DNA from: JBEBXQ01 sp040391535
GTDB taxonomy: Bacteria > Bacteroidota > Bacteroidia > Cytophagales > Spirosomataceae
Direction: 5' to 3'
Length of the DNA stretch: 16,957 bases
Assembly (NCBI GenBank): GCA_040391535.1
Contig: JBEBXQ010000108.1
Span: forward strand, 1-16,957
In this document: positions 7,600 through 16,621 of the stretch, in pieces
How positions within the stretch are numbered: the first letter of the stretch is position 1
How the letters are laid out: each line of letters starts with the position of its first letter
Translations under genes and position numbers: made by a program
The notes under the pieces: generated by a model
The model's database searches: none
Told to the model about the DNA's origin: nothing
Seen by the model: only the letters and a program-made list of their open reading frames with translations

Positions 7600-9495
7600 A
7601 TGGAGTATTTCAAACAGCTTTTACATCTGCTGAAAACCGAAAGGGATGAGGACAGAAAATTATATACACAACTGATTCACAGCACCTCTGTACAGGACAG
7701 GAGGGCCGATGGATTATCATGGTATCCGATTGCCATCAGGGGATCAGAAACGGGACGCGGCGATTACCTGACTGTAGAGGTTGAGCGCACAACTCACCAT
7801 GATATCAGCCATCAGCTTCGTAATGGGATGCCCGCTGTTCTTTTTTCAAATCATCAACCCGCTTCTGACCGTGCTGAAGGTATTATTTCGTTTGTTAACG
7901 GAAACCGCCTGAAACTAACTCTCCGGACTGACGAACTGCCGGAATGGGCCAATATGGGGAAACTGGGCGTTGACCTGCTGTTTGATGAAAACAGCTATGA
8001 GGAAATGGAATCGGCTTTGAAAGAAGCTGACAAATTATCACGTACGCCGGAAAACAACCCGTTGATCAGCGTATTAACCGGCGAGCGCAAACCGGAATTT
8101 TTTGATCAGGTAAAACCCTATCATCACCACAGCCTTAACCCTTTTCAGGAAGAAGCCGTTAACAAAATCGTAGCAGCTAAAGATGTAGCTATTATACACG
8201 GTCCGCCGGGAACAGGAAAAACCACCACACTCATTCAGGCCATCAAAGCACTGAAAATAAACGGTGCCAGGAAAATGCTGGTGGTGGCACCCAGCAATAC
8301 TGCGGTGGATCTGCTTACCGAAAAACTGGCTGAGGAAGGACTGAATGTCGTAAGGATAGGGAATCCGGTTCGGGTTTCAGAGCAAATGCTGCGTCATACA
8401 CTTGATTATAAAATTGCAGAACACGATCAGTCAAAAGAGATTAAAAAACTCAAGAAACGTGCCCATGAGTTTAAAAACATGGCGCATAAGTACAAAAGAA
8501 GTTTTGGCAAGGCAGAAAGAGATCAACGCAAAGCCTTATTTGATGAGGCACATAAAATTTTCAGAGAAGCCGACAATTCGGAGAAATACATCATTGACGA
8601 CATCCTGGAAAAGGCCGAGATTATTACTGCTACACTGGTAGGTTCCAATCATTATACCGTACGGCATATGCGCTATGATGTTACGATCATTGACGAGGCC
8701 GGGCAGTCTCTGGAACCCGCCTGCTGGATACCGGTATTGAAGGCTTCAAAAGTGGTGCTGGCCGGAGATCATTGTCAGCTTCCACCGACCATAAAATCCC
8801 AGGAAGCGGCCCGCAACGGACTGGCCACCACAATACTTGAAAAATGTATTGCAAACCACCCTGAGGCAGTTACATTGCTTAGAGAACAGTACAGAATGCA
8901 TCAGTCGATCATGGCGTATTCTTCCGCATTCTTCTATAATAATGAACTGATCGCCAACGAATCAGTAGCTGATCGCAGACTTTTTGCAGGTGATGATCCC
9001 TTGGTTTTCATTGATACAGCCGGATGTGGTTACAATGAAGTACCCGATGGAACAAGTCTGACCAATCCGGAAGAAGCCGGTTTTCTGTTATCACATCTGG
9101 CAAACTTTCTTACCACTTTAAAAACGGCTACACAGCCCACTGTTGCTATTATTGCACCCTATAAGCAACAAATCAATCTCTTAAAGGCACAGCTTTTGCA
9201 AAATCCTGAACTGAAGCCATTCCTTCCTTACATTGCGGTAAATACAGTTGATGGTTTTCAGGGACAGGAAAGAGATATTGTTTATCTGGGAATGACGCGT
9301 AGCAATGACGAAGGTGAAATAGGCTTTTTATCAGACCTCCGCAGGATGAACGTCGCGATGACACGCGCCCGGAAAAAACTGGTAGTAACCGGCGACAGCG
9401 CAACACTGTCAGGTCATGTATTTTACGATGGTTTCATCCGCTATGCCGAAAGCCGGAACGCCTGGCACAGTGCATGGGAATTTATGGAAAGCTGA
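7600..9495 (+). CDS. Superfamily 1 DNA/RNA helicase (IGHMBP2/Upf1-like AAA protein)
   Basis: A 631-residue cytosolic ATP-dependent helicase of the Upf1-like SF1 group. Motifs in order are Walker A GPPGTGKT (201-208), Ia LVVAPSNTAVD, Walker B DEAG (365-368), III GDHCQLPPT, IV REQYRMH, V VNTVDGFQGQERDIVYLGMTRS, and VI RRMNVAMTRARKKLVVTGD. A lysine/glutamate-rich probable coiled-coil stalk sits between Ia and Walker B, as in IGHMBP2. The N-terminal about 150 residues fit the family's beta-barrel domain. I start at ATG 7600; an in-frame TTG at 7594 lies inside the -7 promoter element and is unlikely. Family members unwind 5'-to-3', but whether the substrate is DNA or RNA is not clear from sequence. 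The gene follows the HhH/barrel gene but carries its own promoter. Confidence 0.9.
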   Translation: MEYFKQLLHLLKTERDEDRKLYTQLIHSTSVQDRRADGLSWYPIAIRGSETGRGDYLTVEVERTTHHDISHQLRNGMPAVLFSNHQPASDRAEGIISFVNGNRLKLTLRTDELPEWANMGKLGVDLLFDENSYEEMESALKEADKLSRTPENNPLISVLTGERKPEFFDQVKPYHHHSLNPFQEEAVNKIVAAKDVAIIHGPPGTGKTTTLIQAIKALKINGARKMLVVAPSNTAVDLLTEKLAEEGLNVVRIGNPVRVSEQMLRHTLDYKIAEHDQSKEIKKLKKRAHEFKNMAHKYKRSFGKAERDQRKALFDEAHKIFREADNSEKYIIDDILEKAEIITATLVGSNHYTVRHMRYDVTIIDEAGQSLEPACWIPVLKASKVVLAGDHCQLPPTIKSQEAARNGLATTILEKCIANHPEAVTLLREQYRMHQSIMAYSSAFFYNNELIANESVADRRLFAGDDPLVFIDTAGCGYNEVPDGTSLTNPEEAGFLLSHLANFLTTLKTATQPTVAIIAPYKQQINLLKAQLLQNPELKPFLPYIAVNTVDGFQGQERDIVYLGMTRSNDEGEIGFLSDLRRMNVAMTRARKKLVVTGDSATLSGHVFYDGFIRYAESRNAWHSAWEFMES

Positions 9496-9640
9496 AAGTG
9501 ATGATTCCGTGTTTTTTGTAAACCCCGGAGCAGGTCGTTTGTCTGGCATGCTATTTGTGATTATTTAATTTTTTCCGGAGATTTCATTTACCTCTGGGGC
9601 GATTATACGTAATAAACTCACGGATAAATCTGCCATTACT

Positions 9641-10339
9641 ATGGACACAGTTAAAGAGTTTCTCATCGCTCAGGAATCCTGGGGATTTCTCGCTGAAGTG
9701 ATTTTTCGCTCTTTCCTGGCGTTTGTGGTAGTGGTGCTGGCCATCAAATCCACGGGTAAAAGAGGGATCAGGCAACTTACCATCTTCGAGCTGGTCATCA
9801 TTCTTACATTAGGTTCTGCAGCCGGTGATGTAGGGTTTTATAAAGAAGTAGGCGTACTTACGGCTTTCATAACCATCATTACCATTGTTCTTTTATACCG
9901 TTTGATTACCTACCTGGTTCTGAAGTTTTCAGCCGTCGAGCGGTTTCTGGAAGGAGAAGCCGTGGTCATTATTGAAGACGGACTGTTTACTGACCATGTC
10001 ATCCAAAACCAGAATATCTCGTTTGATGAGTTTTTTATGGAATTAAGATTGCATGGTATTGAACACCTGGGGCAGGTCAGAAAAGCCATCCTTGAAGTCA
10101 ATGGCGATCTCAGTCTTTACCGGAATAATTCATCAGAAATGAAACCCGGCCTGAATATTCTGCCGGATATCGTAAAACAACACTACCACGTAATTCCACA
10201 CAGGGGATTACATGCCTGCATTCACTGTGGCTTTACCCGTATGTACAGGAAAGGCGATCAGCCGGTTTGTCCATCCTGTAATCATCACAAATGGGGCAAA
10301 GCCTCCGCAAGAGACTGCGATACTCCTGACGATATATAA
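9641..10339 (+). CDS. DUF421 (YetF/YcaP-like) membrane protein with C-terminal zinc ribbon
   Basis: A 232-residue inner-membrane protein of unknown function. Hydrophobic segments lie at about 18-36, 47-62 and 71-95, followed by a soluble domain (about 96-165). The DUF421 signature is clear: KSTGKRGIRQLTIFELVIIL (36-55), FLEGEAVVIIEDG (102-114) and the FDEFFMELRLHGIEHLGQVR region (128-147). Distinctively, the C-terminus has CIHC (193-196) and CPSC (210-213), a CxxC-x13-CxxC pattern expected to bind zinc or iron as a ribbon. YetF-type proteins in Bacillus are linked to spores, but the general function of DUF421 is unknown. The gene stands alone on its strand after the helicase (145-base gap) and converges on lacI, with only 19 bases between the stop codons. 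Confidence 0.85.
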   Translation: MDTVKEFLIAQESWGFLAEVIFRSFLAFVVVVLAIKSTGKRGIRQLTIFELVIILTLGSAAGDVGFYKEVGVLTAFITIITIVLLYRLITYLVLKFSAVERFLEGEAVVIIEDGLFTDHVIQNQNISFDEFFMELRLHGIEHLGQVRKAILEVNGDLSLYRNNSSEMKPGLNILPDIVKQHYHVIPHRGLHACIHCGFTRMYRKGDQPVCPSCNHHKWGKASARDCDTPDDI

Positions 10340-10358
10340 ACCGCAACAAATCCAGCGG

Positions 10359-11378
10359 CTATTTTTTAAGCGTAGATCCTCTCACAATCAACTCAAACGG
10401 AAGAATTTCAGTCTGTTTAAAGCGGGTATCAGAAGGAGAATTCAGTGCTCCGATCATCTTTTTAACGGACATTTCTCCTATCTGTTCTCCCGGATAATGT
10501 ATGGTGGTTAGCTGGGGATCAATAAATTGCGAAATCGGGTCATCATTGAATCCCGCAACGGCCATATCTCCCGGAATCTGATATCCCAGCTTTTTATACG
10601 ATTTCAGAAAGCTGGCTGCACAAAAATCGTTGGCTATAAAAATACCGTCCGGCTTCGTGTCCATCTCATGAACATGTAATGCGGCCTGCTCTCCGGCCTC
10701 TTCGCTGAGGTCATTAATTATTAAATGATTTTTGTTAAAAACCAGGTTGTTATCCGATAAAGCCTGTTGAAATCCACGGAAACGCTGTGCATACACATTT
10801 CTTTTCAGATTGCCCGTCACGTGCATCAGCTGCCGGTAACCTTGCTCTATCAGGTGAGCAGTAACTGCATAACCAGCCCTGAAATTATCAATTACAATAC
10901 TGCAGCACGACGGGTGATCAAAATTCCGGTCAAAAAACAGTACCGGAATCTGCCGGCGGAAGAATTTTTCAAAGTGATCCAGCGTATCCGTATCATAAGC
11001 GAGTGAAACCAGCAGGCCGTCAACCCTGCTGTTGAACATGGTCTGTACATTAGCCTTTTCTTTCAGTTCTGATTCAAGAGACTGCATAATCAGTAAGTTA
11101 TAGCCGGCATTATTGGCCACTTTTTCCATACCAGCCAATACACTCGACATAAAAGAACTGTTAAGTCTGGGGACAATTACACCCAGTGTATTGGTCCGTT
11201 TTCGTCTTAAATTACTGGCAAAGGTATTGGACCGGTATCCCAGTTCATCAGCCTTTGCGACAACCAATGCTTTCGTTTTCTTATTAATTGCCGGATGATC
11301 CTTCAAAGCTCTGCTGACGGTCGCGGCTGACAAATCCAGTAACTGGGCTATATCATAAATGGTGGTTTCTTCTTTCAT
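10359..11378 (-). CDS. LacI family transcriptional regulator
   Basis: A 339-residue regulator. The N-terminal helix-turn-helix TIYDIAQLLDLSAATVSRAL (6-25) and hinge region (NTFASNLRRKRT, about 51-62) are typical of LacI/GalR proteins. The periplasmic-binding-protein-like effector domain follows from NTLGVIVPRLNSSF to the C-terminus, with GIFIANDFCAASFLKSYKKL and DMAVAGFNDDPISQFIDPQL in the usual places. It likely binds a sugar or sugar acid and releases or binds DNA in response. It is transcribed divergently from susC, with a LacI-type palindrome between them, so it very probably controls the downstream susC-susD-uxuA genes and perhaps itself. Whether it acts as repressor or activator is not visible. 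Confidence 0.93.
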   Translation of the reverse strand: MKEETTIYDIAQLLDLSAATVSRALKDHPAINKKTKALVVAKADELGYRSNTFASNLRRKRTNTLGVIVPRLNSSFMSSVLAGMEKVANNAGYNLLIMQSLESELKEKANVQTMFNSRVDGLLVSLAYDTDTLDHFEKFFRRQIPVLFFDRNFDHPSCCSIVIDNFRAGYAVTAHLIEQGYRQLMHVTGNLKRNVYAQRFRGFQQALSDNNLVFNKNHLIINDLSEEAGEQAALHVHEMDTKPDGIFIANDFCAASFLKSYKKLGYQIPGDMAVAGFNDDPISQFIDPQLTTIHYPGEQIGEMSVKKMIGALNSPSDTRFKQTEILPFELIVRGSTLKK

Positions 11379-11437
11379 TTTACAGGGTAAAGGATAACAG
11401 GTGGCTAAAAGTCTTAATTAATCTGTAAAAAATTTTA

Positions 11438-11451
11438 TGCAATCGGTTGCA
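11438..11451. promoter_or_regulatory. LacI-family operator between lacI and susC
   Basis: TGCAATCGGTTGCA is a palindrome with a central CG that fits every defined position of the LacI/CcpA-type consensus TGNAANCGNTTNCA. It lies 59 bases upstream of the regulator's start and 89 bases upstream of susC, in a 162-base divergent region that is otherwise AT-rich. I see no second copy in the window. No strict TAnnTTTG promoter element could be assigned to either gene here. Confidence 0.7.
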
Positions 11452-11540
11452 ATTTTAATTTTTATGAGGATATTTACAAATATTATTAAGACTATACCAT
11501 TCTCTTTATTTATCCATCTATTCTATCAAACATTGTAAGT

Positions 11541-14500
11541 ATGAAAACAACACTACTTCAATGGCATCGACCGACGTTACAGAGAAATGTCGTAATGCTA
11601 CTCTTACTCCTGTTTTTTCAAAGTTTACCCCGTTATGTATTTGCCCAGCAGACGCCTATTTCCATTTCCGGAAAAGTGACTGATGCTGCCGGTGAAGAGC
11701 TCCCCGGGGTAAACGTTCTTGAAAAAGGTACTACCAACGGTACCACCACAGACATTGATGGCAAATTTACCCTGCAGGTGTCCTCCGCAACCTCAGTACT
11801 TGTCGTCAGTTTTGTAGGCTATTTGTCCAAAGAAATCACAGTTAACAATGCCACCAGCTTTGACATTTTGCTTGAGTCAGACATAAAAGCACTCGAAGAA
11901 GTGGTGGTCGTGGGTTATGGTACCATGAAAAAAAGAGATATGACCGGTGCCGTATCCCAGATCAGTTCTGCCAAGCTTCAGAATGAAGCTCCGGCACAGG
12001 TACAGGATCTTCTGAGAGGAAATGCCGCCGGACTGAATGTAGGGTATTCAGCCTCTGCAAAGGGTGGGGGTTCCCTCCAGATACGGGGCCGTACTTCATT
12101 TACTGCCGGTACCAGCCCTCTCATTGTATTGGATGGCGCCATCTATTACGGCCAGCTTTCTGATATTAATCCGAATGATATTGAAACGGTTGACATATTA
12201 AAAGATGCCAGTTCGGCAGCAGTTTTCGGAGCCAAAGCGGCCAGTGGGGTTATTCTGGTAACCACCAAAAAAGGAAAACCGGGGAAACCGAAGATCAATT
12301 ACAGCTCTACTGTAGGCTTAGCTGCCATGTCGGTACACGAACGCGTTCATGACGCAAGCTCATTTACCAACTGGCGTAGTGACGTATTCAAAACCACGAA
12401 CCCGAATGCGCAGCCTTTCCGTTATGACGATCCCCGTAATTTACCCTCCAATATCACCACGGAACAATGGCTGGCCTATGATGGCTCGTCGGGCGATCCG
12501 GTCAGGGTATGGCTGCGCAGGCTGAATATGCAAAGCAATGAAATCGATAATTACATGGAAGGGAAAAGTGTAGACTGGTACAGCAAGGTATTTCAGACCG
12601 GATTCCGTCAGGACCATAATGTGAGTGTTTCGAGCCGCAATGACAAAGTATCCTATTATCTGGGTGCTGGTTATATGGAAAATGAGGGTATCATTGTAGG
12701 GGATAAGTATTCCACCGTACGTACCCGTGCCAATATTGAAGCTGATATAACCAGATTCCTGACCGTAGGCATGAATACGCTATTTTCGATACGGGATGAA
12801 AGTGCTATACCTTACAGCTGGAGCCAGATTACCAGCTTATCGCCCTGGGGTAGCGAATTTGATATGAATGGCGACCTGATTTTTCGCCCCAATTTTGAAA
12901 ACAGTGGCGGGTTAAATCCGGCTTATGAGCCCTCTCTCACCACCCGTCTTGACAAAACCACAACACTCAATTCTACGATCTTTGGTAAAGTGAAGCTACC
13001 GTTCGGCATCACGTATCAGGTAAACTTCACCCCTCAGATTGAATACTATGAGCGCTTTAACCACCAGAGTGCCAGGCATCAGGAGTGGGCCGCCTTTGGC
13101 GGGAGAGCATCCCGCCAAAACCGGAAAACATTCTACTGGCAGGTCGACAATCTGCTGAAATGGGACAAAACATTCGATAATCACCGGTTTGATGTCACCT
13201 TACTGGCCAATGCCGAGAAATTCCAGCGCTGGGACAATACCATGACCAACGAAAATTTTGACCCTAACGACCAGCTCGGATATCACAACCTGGGTTCAGG
13301 CCTGAAACCGGTACTGAGTGTTAATGACGAATACAGTACCGGAGACGCTCTCATGGCACGTATGTTGTATGCCTTCCGTGATCGTTATATGTTTACCGGA
13401 ACTTTCAGAAGAGATGGTTATTCTGCTTTCGGGCAAAGCAATCCAAGGGCTAATTTCGGTTCCATTGCACTGGGCTGGGTATTCAGTGACGAAGAGTTTA
13501 TTAAGAATTCAACCTGGTTCAATTACGGAAAACTCAGGATGTCATGGGGAAGTAACGGTAACCGTGACATTGGCCGCTATGCAGCCATGGCTGACCTCAC
13601 CACCGGTAAATACCTGTACGTGCGCCCCGACGGAACGGTAATCCAGGCCAGTCAGTTATGGGTAAACCGCATGCAGAACAAAAATCTCAGATGGGAACGT
13701 AACACTTCACTGAACCTCGGCCTTGATTTCGGGCTGTTTAATAATGTGCTGGACGGCAGTATTGAAGTATATCAGATGAATTCTACGGATTTGCTCGTTG
13801 AACGCAGCCTGCCCAGCGTCATCGCCTTTGACTGGGTAATGGATAACCTGGGTGAAGTTCAGAACAAGGGCTTTGAGCTTACCCTTAACTCCAATAACAT
13901 TTCGCGTGAAAACTTCTCCTGGAGGACCAATTTCAATTTTCAGCTCAACAGGAACAAAATCCTTCATGTTTACCGCAATTACGATCAGAACGGAAAAGAA
14001 CTGGATGACATTTCAAATACATGGTTTATCGGAAAGCCGATTGATGTGATCTGGGACTGGAAACCATTGGGTATATGGCAGCAGGGACAGGAAGAAGAAG
14101 CAAAAACCTATGGCGTATCTCCCGGTGATTACCGGCTTGAGGATCTGAACGGCGATGGTAAACTCGACATCAGCGACAAGCAGTTTCTTGGTTATACCGA
14201 GCCCCGCTTCCGCTGGTCGGTACGGAACGAGTTCAGGTTCCTGAAAAATTTTGACGCCTCTTTTATGGCCTATTCACTATGGGGCCATCAGTCTGGTTTT
14301 AACTGGCTGAAAAGCCGGAACGGGTTTCCTGACCGGATGAATTCTTATACGTATCCCTACTGGACACCGGAAAACCCTTCTAACGAATGGGCCCGTATCA
14401 GCTCCAATGAAGGTAGTACAACCGGTTTCAATCTTTACCGGAAACGTTCGTTCATCCGTCTTGATAATGTATCCCTCGCTTATTCAGTCCCTAAAACACT

Positions 14501-14663
14501 GATCAGCAAATACAAGATTGAAAATCTCCGCTTCTATGCCAATGTCCGCAATGCGGCTGTTTTCTCCCCTCAATGGATGCTCTGGGATCCGGAGTGGGAT
14601 CCGGAAGTGGGTGCAGGCCCCACTCCGCGTTACTTTACCATTGGTATTGACCTGACGCTCTGA
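11541..14663 (+). CDS. SusC/RagA family TonB-dependent outer-membrane transporter
   Basis: A 1040-residue TonB-linked outer-membrane protein that imports oligosaccharides together with its SusD partner. The signal peptide covers 1-35 (hydrophobic MLLLLLFF, then RYVFA before Gln36). A carboxypeptidase-regulatory-like beta-sandwich follows (about 42-112: ISGKVTDAAGEELPGVNV...TDIDGKFTL...VSFVGY). The probable TonB box EEVVVVGYG is at 119-127. The plug domain (about 132-247) has LQIRGRTSF, SPLIVLDGAIYYG and IETVDILKDASSAAVFGAKA. The 22-stranded barrel fills the rest and ends YFTIGIDLTL. An EF-hand-like DLNGDGKLDISD (868-879) is typical of this family. No FecR-type anti-sigma gene or N-terminal sigma-signalling extension is seen, consistent with control by the neighbouring LacI protein. 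susD follows after 32 bases. The substrate cannot be read from the protein alone. Confidence 0.95.
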   Translation: MKTTLLQWHRPTLQRNVVMLLLLLFFQSLPRYVFAQQTPISISGKVTDAAGEELPGVNVLEKGTTNGTTTDIDGKFTLQVSSATSVLVVSFVGYLSKEITVNNATSFDILLESDIKALEEVVVVGYGTMKKRDMTGAVSQISSAKLQNEAPAQVQDLLRGNAAGLNVGYSASAKGGGSLQIRGRTSFTAGTSPLIVLDGAIYYGQLSDINPNDIETVDILKDASSAAVFGAKAASGVILVTTKKGKPGKPKINYSSTVGLAAMSVHERVHDASSFTNWRSDVFKTTNPNAQPFRYDDPRNLPSNITTEQWLAYDGSSGDPVRVWLRRLNMQSNEIDNYMEGKSVDWYSKVFQTGFRQDHNVSVSSRNDKVSYYLGAGYMENEGIIVGDKYSTVRTRANIEADITRFLTVGMNTLFSIRDESAIPYSWSQITSLSPWGSEFDMNGDLIFRPNFENSGGLNPAYEPSLTTRLDKTTTLNSTIFGKVKLPFGITYQVNFTPQIEYYERFNHQSARHQEWAAFGGRASRQNRKTFYWQVDNLLKWDKTFDNHRFDVTLLANAEKFQRWDNTMTNENFDPNDQLGYHNLGSGLKPVLSVNDEYSTGDALMARMLYAFRDRYMFTGTFRRDGYSAFGQSNPRANFGSIALGWVFSDEEFIKNSTWFNYGKLRMSWGSNGNRDIGRYAAMADLTTGKYLYVRPDGTVIQASQLWVNRMQNKNLRWERNTSLNLGLDFGLFNNVLDGSIEVYQMNSTDLLVERSLPSVIAFDWVMDNLGEVQNKGFELTLNSNNISRENFSWRTNFNFQLNRNKILHVYRNYDQNGKELDDISNTWFIGKPIDVIWDWKPLGIWQQGQEEEAKTYGVSPGDYRLEDLNGDGKLDISDKQFLGYTEPRFRWSVRNEFRFLKNFDASFMAYSLWGHQSGFNWLKSRNGFPDRMNSYTYPYWTPENPSNEWARISSNEGSTTGFNLYRKRSFIRLDNVSLAYSVPKTLISKYKIENLRFYANVRNAAVFSPQWMLWDPEWDPEVGAGPTPRYFTIGIDLTL

Positions 14664-14695
14664 CCGAAGACTTCAACCTTAAAAGCAGAATCAAA

Positions 14696-16540
14696 ATGAA
14701 AACAAGAAACATACGATATATAGCTACCCTGGGTTGTGCCGTTTTGTTTGTAGTCAGTGGCTGCAATCAGGATTTCCTTACCCCCAAACCTCTTTCATTC
14801 TACGAACCGGACGTTACTTTCAAGTCGTCTGCCAGCTTATGGGCCACACTCGTTGCCTGTGAAAGGAATATGCGGCTGGAAGTGACCGGGGACGGCGCGC
14901 CCATTATCACCGAGCACATTTTCTCAGAAGTGGCCGTTGAAGGAACAACGGATAAGCCCGGCCCGGCACAGGATATGAACCTGGTTATCCGCCCGGATGC
15001 CAACCTGAACAGTGTAGATTATAACCGGATCGGATGGTACTGGAATGAAGGCTACCGCGGAATCAGATATGCCAATACGGCTATTTCCCGGATTGATGAT
15101 CCTACCGATTTTGAATCAGATCAGGAAAAAAATCACCTGCTGGGGGCAGCCTATTTCCACAGAGCTTTACGCTATTACCGCCTTGTGCATCAGTTTGGTG
15201 ATGTTCCGCTCATCCTGACAGAATTTAATACGCCCAAGCTTGATTTCGCCAGTACCAAAAGGGAAGTCATCTTACAGCAAATCAAGAAGGATCTGGAATT
15301 TGCGCAACAATGGGTTCCGGATGCTGTTAACAGAGGACAAGTCACAAAGGGAGCAGTGAGTCATTTACTTACCAAAGTAAATCTGGCGCTGGGATTATTT
15401 GACGATGCGATTACATCGGCGGGTAATGTGATCGACGGCGGAGTATACAGGCTGATGACGAGCCGCTTCGGAGCAGACCAGGCCAATCCGGCCAGAAACG
15501 TCATCTGGGATCTGCACCGCCCCGAAAACAAATCCATTGCCGCCAATACCGAAGCCCTGCTGCTGACTATTGACCGGCTGAATATGGATGGCAACACCGA
15601 CGGACTCACCGTAATGCGCCAGGCAGTACCTTTTTGGGGAAATGCAGGTGTATTGACGCCCAATGGAAACAAAGGCACAAGCGACCAGCCAAAACTTGCT
15701 ACCAACACGATTGAAATTGACCAGGTAACCGCCTATGGAAGAGGGATCGGACGCTTGCGGGGTACTCCGTATCACACACAGATGATCTGGAAAGACAAGG
15801 ATGATCTTCGTCACGCGCCAGGCAACTGGATGAATATGGAAGACCTTGTATACAATGATCCCGGACTGAAAGGCAAAGACGATTACTATGGTAAAAATAT
15901 GCAATTCCGTAATGCACAGGGTACCGTATTGGTTTCTGATACGATCCGGTGCTGGTATGGCTGGCCGCATTATAAGCTGTATATCCCCGATCCCCTTCGT
16001 CCGCAACCACAGGGAGGGCACTCCGACTGGTATGTATTCCGGCTGGCCGAAACCTATCTGCTCAGAGCTGAGGCTTATTTCTGGAAAGGGCAGCTTGCAC
16101 AGGCAGCAGAAGACCTGAACAAAGTACGTGAAAGGGCTCATGCCAGCCCCATTAAAGATGCGGATGTAACTATGGCTGCTATTCTGGATGAACGGGCACG
16201 TGAGCTCTTTTACGAGGAACACCGGAAAACAGAGCTTACCCGTATTTCCTATATTTTCGCCAAAACAGGGAAGGCCGCAGAAAACGGTAAAACCTATAGC
16301 CTGGAAAGCTTTTCAGATGACAATTACTTTTTTGACCGGATCATGGCTACCACCCATTTTTACAATAAAGGGGTGAGAACCAATTTTGGTACCGAGTATA
16401 CCCTCAGCGCCTTCCATGTACTATGGCCGGTCCCGCAGGATGCCATCAACGATAATTCACAGGGCCGGATTAATCAGAACAAAGGATATTCAGGTTATGA
16501 ACTTAATGTCCCCCCGTTAACTGAAATTCCTGTAGATTAG
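14696..16540 (+). CDS. SusD/RagB family outer-membrane glycan-binding lipoprotein
   Basis: A 614-residue surface lipoprotein that forms the lid of the SusC transporter and captures glycan. The signal sequence ends in a lipobox, VVSGC, with Cys23 as the lipidated residue; the mature protein begins CNQDFLTPKPLSFYEPDVTF. SusD features include the WNEGYRGIRYANTAISRI helix, HLLGAAYFHRALRYYRLVHQFGDVPL (TPR-like), the RLAETYLLRAEAYFWKGQLAQAAEDLNKVRERA helix pair near the C-terminal third, DERARELFYEEHRKTELTRI, and the closing LWPVPQDAINDNSQGRINQNKGY. It is slightly longer than the average SusD. It sits 32 bases after susC and is followed by a strong hairpin before uxuA. Confidence 0.95.
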   Translation: MKTRNIRYIATLGCAVLFVVSGCNQDFLTPKPLSFYEPDVTFKSSASLWATLVACERNMRLEVTGDGAPIITEHIFSEVAVEGTTDKPGPAQDMNLVIRPDANLNSVDYNRIGWYWNEGYRGIRYANTAISRIDDPTDFESDQEKNHLLGAAYFHRALRYYRLVHQFGDVPLILTEFNTPKLDFASTKREVILQQIKKDLEFAQQWVPDAVNRGQVTKGAVSHLLTKVNLALGLFDDAITSAGNVIDGGVYRLMTSRFGADQANPARNVIWDLHRPENKSIAANTEALLLTIDRLNMDGNTDGLTVMRQAVPFWGNAGVLTPNGNKGTSDQPKLATNTIEIDQVTAYGRGIGRLRGTPYHTQMIWKDKDDLRHAPGNWMNMEDLVYNDPGLKGKDDYYGKNMQFRNAQGTVLVSDTIRCWYGWPHYKLYIPDPLRPQPQGGHSDWYVFRLAETYLLRAEAYFWKGQLAQAAEDLNKVRERAHASPIKDADVTMAAILDERARELFYEEHRKTELTRISYIFAKTGKAAENGKTYSLESFSDDNYFFDRIMATTHFYNKGVRTNFGTEYTLSAFHVLWPVPQDAINDNSQGRINQNKGYSGYELNVPPLTEIPVD

Positions 16541-16551
16541 CATCTGTCATG

Positions 16552-16590
16552 ATCAGGTCGGGCTTTGTGTTTCAGAAAGCCCGACCTGAT
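16552..16590 (+). terminator. Perfect 15-bp hairpin between susD and uxuA
   Basis: Arms ATCAGGTCGGGCTTT (16552-16566) and AAAGCCCGACCTGAT (16576-16590) are fully complementary around a 9-base loop. The hairpin begins 11 bases after the susD stop. The following bases (TTCATT) are only partly T-rich, so it may be a leaky terminator or a 3'-end stabiliser rather than a full stop. Confidence 0.7.
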
Positions 16591-16621
16591 TTCATTAGCA
16601 AGAATACCTTAATTTTTTAAT

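Noticed and set aside
10341..10367. Possible terminator between the convergent DUF421 and lacI genes
   Set aside because: Only a 4-bp CCGC/GCGG stem with a 10-base loop precedes the T-run, and the T-run overlaps the lacI C-terminal codons. Too weak to call.
11470..11483. ATATTT-AC-AAATAT inverted repeat upstream of susC
   Set aside because: Pure A/T arms of six bases in an AT-rich region are expected by chance; no link to a known regulator.
15395..16222. 275-codon minus-strand open frame
   Set aside because: It lies wholly antisense inside susD, its translation has no family resemblance, and the susD frame has clear lipoprotein and SusD motifs. It is a shadow frame.
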